The notes under the pieces: generated by a model
What the model was told of the DNA's origin: nothing
Database searches by the model: none
The model's input: the letters and a program-made list of their open reading frames with translations, nothing else
NCBI RefSeq assembly: GCF_030548175.1
Contig: NZ_JAUORX010000001.1
Coordinates: forward strand, 248,001 to 312,000
DNA from: Cognatishimia sp. 1_MG-2023
GTDB taxonomy: Bacteria > Pseudomonadota > Alphaproteobacteria > Rhodobacterales > Rhodobacteraceae
DNA length: 64,000 bases
Direction: 5' to 3'
Shown here: in pieces, positions 8,828-17,858 of the stretch
Layout: every line of letters begins with the position of its first letter
How positions within the stretch are numbered: the first letter of the stretch is position 1
Program-made: the position numbers and the translations under genes

Positions 8828-9789
8828 CCTCGACCAAATGGGGCATCGTTTCCACTATCAAAGCGCCCACTTCAGAGGTCCTCTCCTTTGTCGCTTACCA
8901 TCTTGAACTCGGTGCAGATCATATCACGATCTTCTTAGATGACAGCAACCCAAAGACCGCCAAAGCGCTCGCAGACCATCCTAGCGTCACTTGCATTTGT
9001 ACTGACAGTAAATATTGGGACAATTACTTAGGCCGCGTTCCTAAGAAACATCAGCAACGCCAAACACGAAACGCAACTCGTTGCTATCGAAATTCAAACG
9101 GTCTTGATTGGGTTGCCCACATTGATGTTGATGAATTCCTTTGCACAGACTTAGACATTCGAACAATTCTGGCAAACCAGCCTAAGGACTTCGATGTTTT
9201 GCGCATGCGCCCCTTTGAATCTCTTTGTAGAGAAGATGATGCAGCGGACGACAGCGCAACCGTACTATGCAAAGCCAAACTACCAAGCGGCTCTAACGCT
9301 GCCAGATTGGAAAGAGAACTCTATCCTGAATTTGGCGGTTTCTTCAAAAGCGGATTTGTAAGCCACACTGTTGGTAAGATCTTCGTTCGAACCGGTTTAC
9401 CAAATGTGGAAATCCGTATTCACCGGGCTTTTGACCAAAAAACCAAGTCACCTTTGCAAAATCGTGACCTCGCCAGCATCGAGCTGTGCCACCGCCACGT
9501 CAAAAGCTGGGAAAAATGGCTGGAGATTATGGAGTTCCGGCTCGCCAATGGCTCCTATCGCGCAGAGCTCGAGCAATCAATTGATCCGGCTTCTGGACGT
9601 ATGTCACGCCACAATCTGTTTTCTGCTCTGACCGAAGACGGCACGGATGGGTTACGCGCATTTTTCGAAGAAGTCTGCCTAGCCACGCCTAAATTGGTTG
9701 ATAAGCTCAAAGAGCACGGCCTTTTCCGTGCCTATGATTTAGAACTTTCTTCAAAGTTATCGAAACACTTCCCTAGTTTCGGCAAATAG
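8824..9789 (+). CDS. Glycosyltransferase family 2-like protein
   Basis: 321-residue glycosyltransferase, a paralogue of the C-terminal half of the preceding protein: WGIVSTIKAPTSEVLSFVAY, HLELGADHITIFLDDSNP, and a DxD at D101-D103 (HIDVDEFL). The C-terminal part contains a conserved His-rich turn (IELCHRHVKSWEKW) similar to the matching HCHADSF segment of its neighbour. It starts at ATG 8824 inside the stop of the upstream gene (ATGA overlap). No secretion signal. It probably transfers a sugar onto the same or a linked glycan; donor and acceptor are unknown. A weak hairpin (GTTTC/GAAAC) follows the stop at 9791-9807 but lacks a T run. Confidence 0.8.
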   Translation: MTSTKWGIVSTIKAPTSEVLSFVAYHLELGADHITIFLDDSNPKTAKALADHPSVTCICTDSKYWDNYLGRVPKKHQQRQTRNATRCYRNSNGLDWVAHIDVDEFLCTDLDIRTILANQPKDFDVLRMRPFESLCREDDAADDSATVLCKAKLPSGSNAARLERELYPEFGGFFKSGFVSHTVGKIFVRTGLPNVEIRIHRAFDQKTKSPLQNRDLASIELCHRHVKSWEKWLEIMEFRLANGSYRAELEQSIDPASGRMSRHNLFSALTEDGTDGLRAFFEEVCLATPKLVDKLKEHGLFRAYDLELSSKLSKHFPSFGK

Positions 9790-9844
9790 CGTTTCGATTT
9801 TAGAAACAATACAGGCTCAGAATTATTCCAAAGATTCCCTTTCG

Positions 9845-9967
9845 TTGACGCACTAACGTTAATGCGCTAGACCGAGCGCGACGGATCATAATTGTGATAT
9901 ATCACGAGGCCAACCGGGCCTGATCCGACTTAGCCGCTACGGGCAAAAGCTGTCCGTAAACCACGGA
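9845..9967 (+). promoter_or_regulatory. Promoter-like region and structured leader upstream of the RNA helicase gene
   Basis: TTGACG (9845-9850) and TAGACC (9868-9873) lie 17 bp apart, a plausible sigma-70 promoter. Downstream are a perfect 12-bp palindrome GTGATATATCAC (9894-9905), an AGGCC/GGCCT hairpin near 9907-9921, and a TCCGT/ACGGA hairpin (9953-9967) six bases before the ATG. DEAD-box helicase genes often have structured, cold-controlled leaders; that role is only inferred here. Nothing else is seen between 9790 and 9972. Confidence 0.35.
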
Positions 9968-9972
9968 TACGC

Positions 9973-11412
9973 ATGACAAAATTCTCCGATCTTAATCTGA
10001 ACCCTAAGGTTCTGAAAGCCGTCGTCGAAGCGGGATATGAATCACCTACACCAATTCAAGCAGGTGCAATCCCTCCGGCTCTAGAAGGCAAAGATGTTTT
10101 AGGCATCGCGCAGACCGGTACTGGCAAAACAGCCAGCTTTACATTGCCGATGATCTCTCTTTTGGCCCGCGGCCGCGCTCGCGCTCGCATGCCACGCAGC
10201 TTGGTGCTTTGCCCAACACGCGAACTTGCAGCACAGGTTGCTGAAAACTTTGATACTTACACAAAACACCTAAAGCTCACCAAAGCCCTCTTGATTGGCG
10301 GCGTCAGCTTTAAGGAACAAGAGAACATCATCGACAAAGGCGTCGACGTTCTGATTGCCACACCAGGCCGTCTGCTAGACCATTTTGAACGCGGCAAGCT
10401 GATCTTGTCAGACGTCAAAGTAATGGTGGTAGACGAAGCTGACCGTATGTTGGATATGGGTTTTATCCCCGATATCGAACGCATTTTCGGCCTCACACCC
10501 TTTACGCGCCAGACACTGTTCTTCTCTGCAACTATGGCGCCAGAGATTGAGCGTATTACCAATACGTTCCTTTCCGCCCCTGCCCGCATCGAAGTAGCGC
10601 GCCAAGCGACGGCGTCTGAAAACATAACGCAGGGCGTGGTAATGTTCAAAGCCTCTCGTCGTGATCGCGAAGGCAGCGAAAAGCGCAAAGTTCTGCGCGA
10701 ATTGATCAAGCTCGAAGGTGACAATTGCACAAACGCGATTATCTTCTGCAACCGCAAGACAGATGTCGACATTTGCGCGAAGTCTCTGAAAAAATATGGC
10801 TTAGACGCCGCACCGATTCATGGTGACTTGGATCAATCTCAGCGAACAAAAACGCTAGAAGGGTTCCGTAACGGCGACCTTCGCATTCTAGTCGCTTCTG
10901 ATGTTGCCGCCCGTGGCCTCGACGTTCCTGACGTGACACACGTCTTTAACTACGATGTCCCAAGCCACGCCGAAGACTACGTGCACCGCATTGGTCGTAC
11001 CGGTCGCGCGGGTCGCGACGGCAAAGCCATCATGATCTGCACCCCACGTGACGACAAAAACTTTGCCGCGATTGAGGCTTTGATCCAAAAAGAAATTCCA
11101 CGGGTCGAAAATCCAATTAAGCCTGCGGAAAAGCCTGAGAAGTCCGCAGAAAAGGCCGAAAAACCTGCAAAGCGCACACGCGCACCAAAAACCGAGGAAA
11201 AGGTTGAGGTTGCTGCAGAAGCAAAGCCAGTGGCAAAGACCGAAGCCAAGCAAGAAACAAAAGCGCCTAACGAAGGCAACAAGTCTCGTAGCCGCAATCG
11301 GTCACGCGGCGGTCGCAACAATGATCGTGGTAATGACTCCAAGGTCGTTGGCATGGGTGACCACCTGCCTAGCTTTATCGCCCTAAGCTTCGAAGAACGC
11401 CGCGCAGGGTAA
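9973..11412 (+). CDS. rhlE: DEAD-box ATP-dependent RNA helicase, RhlE type
   Basis: 479-residue RNA helicase that unwinds structured RNA in ribosome assembly and mRNA turnover. Motifs in order: Q motif TPIQ (26-29), AQTGTGKT (46-53), PTREL (81-85), ATPGR (129-133), DEAD (154-157), SAT (185-187), then ARGLD and HRIGRTGR in the second RecA domain, ending near residue 370. The last hundred residues are a Lys/Ala/Glu-rich low-complexity tail followed by an Arg/Ser/Asn-rich patch (SRSRNRSRGGRNN), a common RNA-binding tail. The Shine-Dalgarno is weak and hidden next to a small hairpin. A strong terminator follows at 11439. Confidence 0.93.
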   Translation: MTKFSDLNLNPKVLKAVVEAGYESPTPIQAGAIPPALEGKDVLGIAQTGTGKTASFTLPMISLLARGRARARMPRSLVLCPTRELAAQVAENFDTYTKHLKLTKALLIGGVSFKEQENIIDKGVDVLIATPGRLLDHFERGKLILSDVKVMVVDEADRMLDMGFIPDIERIFGLTPFTRQTLFFSATMAPEIERITNTFLSAPARIEVARQATASENITQGVVMFKASRRDREGSEKRKVLRELIKLEGDNCTNAIIFCNRKTDVDICAKSLKKYGLDAAPIHGDLDQSQRTKTLEGFRNGDLRILVASDVAARGLDVPDVTHVFNYDVPSHAEDYVHRIGRTGRAGRDGKAIMICTPRDDKNFAAIEALIQKEIPRVENPIKPAEKPEKSAEKAEKPAKRTRAPKTEEKVEVAAEAKPVAKTEAKQETKAPNEGNKSRSRNRSRGGRNNDRGNDSKVVGMGDHLPSFIALSFEERRAG

Positions 11413-11438
11413 TACGAACAATTCGCGTTAGAAGTACA

Positions 11439-11470
11439 AACACCCAGCGCATTCCGCTGGGTGTTTTTTT
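11439..11470 (+). terminator. Rho-independent terminator of the RNA helicase gene
   Basis: An 11-bp perfect stem AACACCCAGCG / CGCTGGGTGTT (11439-11449 and 11455-11465) with a CATTC loop is followed by a T run. It lies 27 bp after the helicase stop codon. Confidence 0.92.
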
Positions 11471-11495
11471 ATGCATTTCACAGTCCTAGAAACAA

Positions 11496-11521
11496 AAAAG
11501 GCGCCTCAAAGGGCGCCTTTT
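11496..11521 (-). terminator. Terminator between convergent helicase and RNase J genes, probably bidirectional
   Basis: A 10-bp perfect stem AAAAGGCGCC / GGCGCCTTTT (11496-11505 and 11512-11521) with a 6-base loop. On the minus strand the stem is followed by a further T run, fitting termination of the birA-coaX-rnj transcript 20 bp after the rnj stop; on the plus strand it could back up the preceding terminator. Confidence 0.85.
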
Positions 11522-11540
11522 CATTCGATACTACAGCGCC

Positions 11541-13208
11541 TTAGCTAAGACGGCTTACGATCACAGTGACCTCAGGCTTCTTACCGATTTCATCTTTGCT
11601 GCTATTGCGCGCAATCCGGCGTAGATTTTCTTCTAGCTTGCTGTCATCAGCCAAAGTCTTTGCACCTGCACGTCCCAAGAATTGGGTCAGGTCTGCTTCT
11701 AGAACGTCAACCAAAGGCGCGTTACTGGACCCAACTTCGGGCAAGCCCATCAGCTCTACCCATGCTTCGCCAAGCGGCTCATCGTCTTCGTCCAGAATGA
11801 CGTTCACAATCACATGGCCATTCAAAGCCATACGGATACGGTCCCGTACAATCCCGTCCATTGCACCGATTTTCACAGAGCCATCCAAATAGGTGCGGCC
11901 TGTTTCAACAGAGCCAACAACTTTTGGCATATCTCCAGTCAAATCCAACATCGTGCCGTTCACAGCCACAATGCTTGCACGCCCTTTGGCTTCGCTTAGC
12001 TTGGCGTGTTCACGCAAATGACGGTGTTCACCGTGCATCGGGATCACCATTGTCGGGTTCACAATGTCCTGCATCTTTTCTAGGTCAGGACGGTTCGCGT
12101 GACCAGACACATGGTACAAACCACTGTTATCATCCACTACATCCACACCCATTTCCGAGAATTGGTTGATGATGCGGAACACACCCTTTTCGTTGCCCGG
12201 AATGGTCTTTGAGCTGAACAAGAAAGTATCACCCTCCTTCAACGTCAAACCATTGTGCTTCCCGCGTGCAAGCTGTGCAGAGGCCGCACGGCGCTCCCCT
12301 TGCGACCCAGTCACAAGCAACATCAAGTTGCCTCGTGGAATGCCTTGCGCATCCTCTGGGCTTACAACTTTTGGGAAATCAGTCAGAACGCCTGTTTCCA
12401 AACCTGCCTCGACCATACGACGCATTGCACGTCCCATCAGACAGATAGAACGCCCTGCCCGCTGCCCCGCTTCCGCAAGCGTTTTCACGCGCGCGACGTT
12501 GGATGCAAAGGTTGTCGCCGCAACCAAGTTTGGCGACGCAGCCACAAGTTTTTCGATCTCAGGACCAACCGTCGCTTCAGAACGACCAGCTTGCAAAGAA
12601 AACACATTCGTACTGTCGCAGACCAAGGCTTTCACACCTTTAGAGGACACATCTGCCCAAAGTTCTGGGTCAAAGGCTTCGCCAACAACAGGCGTTTCAT
12701 CAAGTTTGAAGTCACCCGTGTGAATGATCCGGCCCACAGGCGTATCAATCACCAAAGATCCGCTTTCAGGGATCGAATGCGAGATTGGTAAAAAGCCAAC
12801 GGTAAACGGCCCCGCTGTCGTCGTCTCAGGCCACGCAGATACCGTTGTGATCGCGTCTTCTGGTTGTCCCTGATCGCGCATCTTGTGGCGCGCCAGATTA
12901 GACGTGAAGGCACGCGCATAAACAGGTGCCCCCAGTTTGTCCCAGAACTGACCAATCGCGCCAATGTGGTCCTCATGACCATGCGTGATGTAAATCGCCT
13001 CCAGCCTATCCTTGTTTTGGATCAACCAGGACATATCGGGGAATATCAAATCGACCCCGGGCGAGGTCTCCATATCCGCAAAGGTCACGCCAATATCCAC
13101 CAGGATCAAGCGTTCTTTGCCTTTTGGCCCATACCCATAAACGTAGGCATTCATACCAATTTCACCCGCCCCACCAAGGGGAAGGTAAATCAAACGGTCA
13201 CTGCTCAT
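11541..13208 (-). CDS. rnj: Ribonuclease J
   Basis: 555-residue metallo-beta-lactamase/beta-CASP ribonuclease with endo- and 5'-exonuclease activity in RNA maturation and decay. The zinc site reads HGHEDH (H76, H78, D80, H81), followed by the beta-CASP region with GSQGE and the His-containing PMHGEHRHL, and a C-terminal domain ending in EVTVIVSRLS. Length matches alphaproteobacterial RNase J. It starts at ATG 13208, 8 bp after the coaX stop, and appears to be the last gene of a birA-coaX-rnj operon, which ends at the terminator at 11496-11521. The same gene order is familiar from related bacteria, where RNase J often follows coaX or birA. Confidence 0.95.
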   Translation of the reverse strand: MSSDRLIYLPLGGAGEIGMNAYVYGYGPKGKERLILVDIGVTFADMETSPGVDLIFPDMSWLIQNKDRLEAIYITHGHEDHIGAIGQFWDKLGAPVYARAFTSNLARHKMRDQGQPEDAITTVSAWPETTTAGPFTVGFLPISHSIPESGSLVIDTPVGRIIHTGDFKLDETPVVGEAFDPELWADVSSKGVKALVCDSTNVFSLQAGRSEATVGPEIEKLVAASPNLVAATTFASNVARVKTLAEAGQRAGRSICLMGRAMRRMVEAGLETGVLTDFPKVVSPEDAQGIPRGNLMLLVTGSQGERRAASAQLARGKHNGLTLKEGDTFLFSSKTIPGNEKGVFRIINQFSEMGVDVVDDNSGLYHVSGHANRPDLEKMQDIVNPTMVIPMHGEHRHLREHAKLSEAKGRASIVAVNGTMLDLTGDMPKVVGSVETGRTYLDGSVKIGAMDGIVRDRIRMALNGHVIVNVILDEDDEPLGEAWVELMGLPEVGSSNAPLVDVLEADLTQFLGRAGAKTLADDSKLEENLRRIARNSSKDEIGKKPEVTVIVSRLS

Positions 13209-13216
13209 AGAGTGCT

Positions 13217-13987
13217 TCAGCTTTCTTTGTTGTAAGCGTGGATTACAGTTAATCCATGCATCGTCAAATCGTCTTCGATCATATCAAAAAGGTGATCACC
13301 CTTCTCAAACAGTGGGGCGAGACCGCCGGTCCCAATGACCTTCATCGGCGTACCATATTCGGCCTTGATGCGGGCGATTATGCCCTCGATCAGGCCCGTG
13401 TATCCCCAAAATACACCAGATTGAATGCAGCCCACGGTGTTCGTACCGATCACCTTATCAGGCTGGCTAATGTCGACATGCGGCAATGCTGCCGCGCCAG
13501 AGCTCAACGCTTCTAGGCTCAAATTCACACCGGGTGCAATTACGCCCCCAATATAGGCGCCATCTTCGGCCACAACATCAAAGTTGGTAGCTGTGCCAAA
13601 GTCCACCACAACTACATTCCCACCGTGACGGTCGTAGGCCGCTACAGCATTAGCCAAACGATCTGGCCCCGGCTGCACGCCCTGGTCCACACGCGGCGTG
13701 ACGGGCAATTTGCACTCTGGCTTACCAACAACCAATGGTCGGCAATTAAAGAACCGGTCCGCAAAAACCCGCAAATTGAACACAACGCGCGGAACAGTCG
13801 ATGAGATGATCACATCGGTAATCGCCAACTCTATCTTATAGTGACTAATCAGCGTCGAGAACCAAGTAAAATAGGCGTCAGCTGTCCGAGCGTGGTGCGT
13901 AGACGTGCGAAGTGTACACAAAAACTTTTCGCCATCCCAAATTGAGAACACCGTATTTGTATTACCGCAGTCGATCGCCAGTAGCAT
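13217..13987 (-). CDS. coaX: Type III pantothenate kinase
   Basis: 256-residue kinase that phosphorylates pantothenate in the first step of coenzyme A synthesis. The ASKHA-fold phosphate motif DCGNTNT is at residues 6-12, DFGTATNFD near 129-137 and GAYIGGVIAPG near 143-153, then GTGGLAPLF near 220. Length and motifs are those of CoaX, not of the unrelated CoaA/CoaW enzymes. It sits 14 bp after the birA stop and 8 bp before rnj on the same strand, so the three genes probably form one transcript. Confidence 0.95.
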   Translation of the reverse strand: MLLAIDCGNTNTVFSIWDGEKFLCTLRTSTHHARTADAYFTWFSTLISHYKIELAITDVIISSTVPRVVFNLRVFADRFFNCRPLVVGKPECKLPVTPRVDQGVQPGPDRLANAVAAYDRHGGNVVVVDFGTATNFDVVAEDGAYIGGVIAPGVNLSLEALSSGAAALPHVDISQPDKVIGTNTVGCIQSGVFWGYTGLIEGIIARIKAEYGTPMKVIGTGGLAPLFEKGDHLFDMIEDDLTMHGLTVIHAYNKES

Positions 13988-14001
13988 GACCTACCCCGCC
14001 C

Positions 14002-14754
14002 TCAAAAGAAAATATCAGCTGCAGGAATTGCCACAGCACCTTGAGCTGTCTTCAACACCAGATTGCCCGACTTGTCCACAGTTTCAAAGGTTCCAACAGT
14101 TTCGTCCCGCACCGTACGTGCTGTGATAACCTCACCCAGCTTGGCCGCTCTCGCTAGCCAAGCGGTTCGGATCGGCTCAAACCCATAAGTAACAAACTGA
14201 TGCTCCCAATGTGCATAAGCTGGGGCTAAGACGTCCAAGAACGTCTCGGGGTCTACCTCTGCCCCACATTCGGACAACAAGGACACAGGCCGCGTGGCCG
14301 TGGCCTCCAATTGATCAACATCCGGCGTATACTTCAAATTCACGCCAATCCCAATCGCCAGATGGCTCACCTTGCCCGCTGCAAACCCTGCACTCTCTAG
14401 TAAAATGCCAGCGACTTTACCGCCATTTAACAAAACGTCGTTTGGCCACTTCAGCGAAAATCCTTGTGACCGTCCCGTCACTGCCACAAAAGCATCAAAC
14501 AACGCCAATGACGCAACAAATGACCGCAACGCCATCACATCCGGCGCCTCTGTTGGACGAAGAACCAGTGTCGCCGCAAAGTTCCCATCTTGCGATCGCC
14601 ACTCTCGCCCACGTCGGCCACGTCCTGCAGTTTGGCGTAGCCCGAGTATCCACTCCGCTCCGGCAAGACCTGCTGCAATCCGTGTAGCCTCAGCATTAGT
14701 GCTATCCACCTCTGCCAACACCCGGCGTCCATATCCAACTGGCCAATCTTGCAT
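14002..14754 (-). CDS. birA: Biotin--[acetyl-CoA-carboxylase] ligase
   Basis: 250-residue biotin protein ligase that attaches biotin to carboxylase carrier domains, such as the LiuD subunit encoded at 34590-36539. Motifs: STNAEA (about 18-23), the biotinyl-AMP loop GRGRRGREW (about 44-52), LKWPNDVLLNGGKVAGIL (about 103-120). There is no N-terminal winged-helix domain, so this is the monofunctional (non-repressor) form. The frame extends upstream to 14844, but ATG at 14754 is preferred: AAGGG precedes it and the protein then begins with the expected MQDWPVGYGRRVL. The preceding terminator separates it from nuo, and a repeated short element forms its leader. Confidence 0.93.
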   Translation of the reverse strand: MQDWPVGYGRRVLAEVDSTNAEATRIAAGLAGAEWILGLRQTAGRGRRGREWRSQDGNFAATLVLRPTEAPDVMALRSFVASLALFDAFVAVTGRSQGFSLKWPNDVLLNGGKVAGILLESAGFAAGKVSHLAIGIGVNLKYTPDVDQLEATATRPVSLLSECGAEVDPETFLDVLAPAYAHWEHQFVTYGFEPIRTAWLARAAKLGEVITARTVRDETVGTFETVDKSGNLVLKTAQGAVAIPAADIFF

Positions 14755-14760
14755 AACTTG

Positions 14761-14795
14761 CCCTTTTTCTTGATCCAAATACCTCCGCCGGAGGC
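14761..14795 (-). repeat. Short intergenic element, copy 1 (leader of birA)
   Basis: On the minus strand a compact hairpin core CCTCCGGCGGAGG is followed by GTATTTGG and an A-rich run that leads into the birA Shine-Dalgarno. A second copy with the same layout lies at 36557-36631. From memory, elements of this form are common between genes in Rhodobacteraceae; the copy number here could not be checked. Confidence 0.55.
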
Positions 14796-14800
14796 ACTTT

Positions 14801-14832
14801 AAACAAAAAAGACGCGCCCGACAGGGCGCGCC
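14801..14832 (-). terminator. Rho-independent terminator of the nuo operon
   Basis: On the minus strand GGCGCGCCC pairs with GGGCGCGTC across a TGTC loop (14811-14832), followed by six T residues and a T-rich tract (14801-14810). It starts 25 bp after the nuoN stop and precedes birA. Confidence 0.9.
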
Positions 14833-14856
14833 AATGTAATTCAAATGTCTTCGATC

Positions 14857-16299
14857 TTAGTTGACCAAAGACGCCGCGGCCAAGGTCGCTGGGCCTTCGA
14901 TGCCAAACAAGTTGATCAAGCCAAAGAACATGACTGCCGCTGAAGCCATCAAGAACCCGTACAGAACCGGGCTACGGCTTTTGTCCAAACCTTCTGCATC
15001 TTCGTCGCCGAAATACATAAAGAAGACGATGCGCAGATAGTAATACGCACCAATCACGGACGCGATCACACCTGCAATTGCCAACCACGCCAAGCCAGCA
15101 TCATAGGCAGCGCGCAACACTTCCAGCTTACCAAAGAACCCGATGAATGGCGGAACACCAGCCAAAGAGAACATGAGGATCAGCACAGCAATCGCCTTAC
15201 CAGGCTCGCGCTTGGAATAGTTATTCAACGACTGAATATCAGTCACCGGTTGGCCATCACGCTCCATCGATAGGATGAATGCAAATGTCCCAATATTAGT
15301 CGCAACATAGATCGCCATGTAGATCAGCATCGACTTGACGCCCATCTCTGTACCCGCAGCTAGGCCCATCAATGCATAACCCATGTGGGCAATCGACGAA
15401 TAAGCCATAAGACGTTTAATATCTCTCTGACCAATCGCCGCCACAGCGCCCAAATACATCGACAGTAGCGACAGCAAGGCAACGATCTGCTGCCAGTCAC
15501 CCACGACGCCACCAAAGGCATCATGCACAACCCGCGCAAACAGCGCCATCGCAGCAACTTTTGGAGCGGTCGCAAAGAAGGCAGTAATTGGCGTTGGTGC
15601 ACCTTCGTAAACGTCAGGTGTCCACATGTGGAACGGAACCGCAGACACTTTGAATGCCAGTCCAGACACAACGAATGTCAGACCAAAGAGCAGACCCAAA
15701 GTCGTATGACCCTCGCCCGCAACTTGAATAATGCCCGAGAACTGCGTTGTACCCGCGAAACCGTAAACCAAAGACGAACCATACAGAAGCAAGCCAGACG
15801 ACAGCGCGCCCAGAACAAAATACTTCATGCCCGCTTCGGTCGATTTCACGCTATCACGACGCAATGACGCAATAACATACAGCGCCAAAGACTGCAGCTC
15901 GAGGCCCATGTAAAGTGCCATCAAGTCGCCCGCACTTACCATCACCATCATACCGACAACAGCCAGTACAATTAGAACAGGGTATTCAAACCGTAGGATA
16001 CCGCGGCGCGACATGTATTCCTGGCCCATGACCAAAACTGCCGCTGCAGACAATAGGATGGTCACTTTGGCAAAACGCGCAAAGCCGTCGTCGTTGAACA
16101 TGCCGTTAAAGGCAACGTTTGTGCCCGCGCCACTGATGCCTATCCAGGCAGCAACAACAACAAACACAGCAGCGGTCAACCAAGTCAGCAAACTCGCAAG
16201 AGCATCCTTCCCAGTGTAAACCGCGCCCACAAGCGCGACCATCGCGTAGATTGCCAGAATGATTTCTGGCAGGATGATATTCAGATCAGCAGAGATCAT
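14857..16299 (-). CDS. nuoN: NADH-quinone oxidoreductase subunit N
   Basis: 480-residue antiporter-like membrane subunit of complex I, part of the proton-pumping arm. It is hydrophobic with about fourteen membrane helices and carries family stretches such as [20 protein letters not shown] (about residues 223-242), where the central Lys and the following helix belong to the proton channel, and [14 protein letters not shown] (about 295-308). Length matches family members. It is the last gene of the nuo operon, 14 bp after nuoM, with GGGAG before its ATG, and is followed by a terminator. Confidence 0.97.
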   Translation of the reverse strand: MISADLNIILPEIILAIYAMVALVGAVYTGKDALASLLTWLTAAVFVVVAAWIGISGAGTNVAFNGMFNDDGFARFAKVTILLSAAAVLVMGQEYMSRRGILRFEYPVLIVLAVVGMMVMVSAGDLMALYMGLELQSLALYVIASLRRDSVKSTEAGMKYFVLGALSSGLLLYGSSLVYGFAGTTQFSGIIQVAGEGHTTLGLLFGLTFVVSGLAFKVSAVPFHMWTPDVYEGAPTPITAFFATAPKVAAMALFARVVHDAFGGVVGDWQQIVALLSLLSMYLGAVAAIGQRDIKRLMAYSSIAHMGYALMGLAAGTEMGVKSMLIYMAIYVATNIGTFAFILSMERDGQPVTDIQSLNNYSKREPGKAIAVLILMFSLAGVPPFIGFFGKLEVLRAAYDAGLAWLAIAGVIASVIGAYYYLRIVFFMYFGDEDAEGLDKSRSPVLYGFLMASAAVMFFGLINLFGIEGPATLAAASLVN

Positions 16300-16313
16300 C
16301 GTGTATCGCTCCC

Positions 16314-17858
16314 TCAGTGCGATGCCGCGATTTGGTCAGCAGCCGGAGCATGCGCCAATGCGGTGTCATAGTTATGGATCAGCGCTTCAACCGAAGGGCC
16401 GATGATGTCAGTTACAAGCGTTGGGTAAACGCCCAGAAGAATGGTCATTACCACCAAAGGTGCAAAGATCCACTTTTCGCGCGCAGTCATATCGCTAATG
16501 GTTTTTAGGCTTTCTTTGATCAGGTCACCCATCACAACGCGGCGATACAGCCACAGCGCATAGGCCGCAGACAGGATCACACCTGAGGTCGCAATCGCAG
16601 CAATCCAAGTGTTCTTTTGGAACGCACCCATCAAAGTCAGGAATTCACCAACAAAGCCGGAGGTGCCCGGCAGGCCAACGTTTGCCATGGTGAAGAACAT
16701 AAAGATCAACGCATAGGCAGGCATCCGGTTCACCAGACCGCCATAGGCGTCAATCTCACGTGTGTGCATCCGATCGTAGATCACGCCCACGCACAGGAAC
16801 AACGCGCCAGAGATAAAGCCGTGGCTGATCATTTGGAAAATCGCACCGTCGATACCTTGTTGGTTACCAACAAAGATACCCATAGTCACGTACCCCATGT
16901 GCGCAACGGATGAGTAAGCAATCAGCTTCTTCATATCGTGCTGCACCAGCGCTACCAGAGATGTGTACACAATCGCAATCGCAGACATCCACAGAATGAA
17001 GTCTGTCATCACCTCTGCCCCCAGTGGGAACATCGGCAGGCTGAACCGCAAGAAGCCGTAGCCGCCCATCTTCAGCAAGATTGCCGCTAGAACAACAGAA
17101 CCGGCAGTCGGCGCTTGAACGTGCGCATCAGGCAACCAAGTGTGAACGGGCCACATCGGCATCTTCACCGCAAAGCTCGCGAAGAAGGCCACAAACAACA
17201 GTGTCTGCAATCCGCCGATTACCTGGATACCCAGGATAGAGAATGTCTCAGAAGCAAAGGTGTGGTTCATCAATGTCGGAATGTCGGTTGTGCCGGCATC
17301 CGCATACATTGCAACCATCGCCACCAGCATCAGAACCGAGCCAAGGAAGGTGTATAGGAAGAACTTGAACGACGCATAGATGCGGTTCTTGCCGCCCCAA
17401 ATCCCGATGATCAGGAACATTGGGATCAGACCTGCTTCGAAGAACAGATAGAACAGCACCAGATCTAGCGCCATAAAGACACCCAACATCAGGGTCTCAA
17501 GCAACAGGAATGCAATCATGTATTCCTTAACGCGCTTTTCAACACCCCAAGATGCAGCAATCGTCAGCGGCATCATGAATGTGGTCAACATAACAAACAG
17601 AACCGAAATGCCGTCGACACCCAATTTGTATTTCAGACCCAGCAGCCAATCACGCTCTTCAACGAATTGCATGCCTGTGTCTTGCGGATCGAACTGCGCC
17701 AGAATGAACAGCGACACTAGGAAGGTGATCACTGTCGCAATCAACGCCACCCATTTCGCATTATTCTGCGATGCTTGGTTTTCGCCGCGCAAAAACACCA
17801 ACAAGATCGCAGCAGCAATAGCCGGGATGAAGGTGACAATGGAAAGAAGGTTATCCAT
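16314..17858 (-). CDS. nuoM: NADH-quinone oxidoreductase subunit M
   Basis: 514-residue antiporter-like membrane subunit of complex I. Recognisable stretches are [22 protein letters not shown], with the conserved channel Lys, and [18 protein letters not shown]. The frame extends to 17888, but the ATG at 17858 is preferred: it overlaps the nuoL stop (TAATG), GGAGG lies upstream, and the protein then starts [10 protein letters not shown] as in relatives. About fourteen membrane helices. The short soluble C-terminus ends in ADQIAASH. Confidence 0.97.
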   Translation of the reverse strand: MDNLLSIVTFIPAIAAAILLVFLRGENQASQNNAKWVALIATVITFLVSLFILAQFDPQDTGMQFVEERDWLLGLKYKLGVDGISVLFVMLTTFMMPLTIAASWGVEKRVKEYMIAFLLLETLMLGVFMALDLVLFYLFFEAGLIPMFLIIGIWGGKNRIYASFKFFLYTFLGSVLMLVAMVAMYADAGTTDIPTLMNHTFASETFSILGIQVIGGLQTLLFVAFFASFAVKMPMWPVHTWLPDAHVQAPTAGSVVLAAILLKMGGYGFLRFSLPMFPLGAEVMTDFILWMSAIAIVYTSLVALVQHDMKKLIAYSSVAHMGYVTMGIFVGNQQGIDGAIFQMISHGFISGALFLCVGVIYDRMHTREIDAYGGLVNRMPAYALIFMFFTMANVGLPGTSGFVGEFLTLMGAFQKNTWIAAIATSGVILSAAYALWLYRRVVMGDLIKESLKTISDMTAREKWIFAPLVVMTILLGVYPTLVTDIIGPSVEALIHNYDTALAHAPAADQIAASH

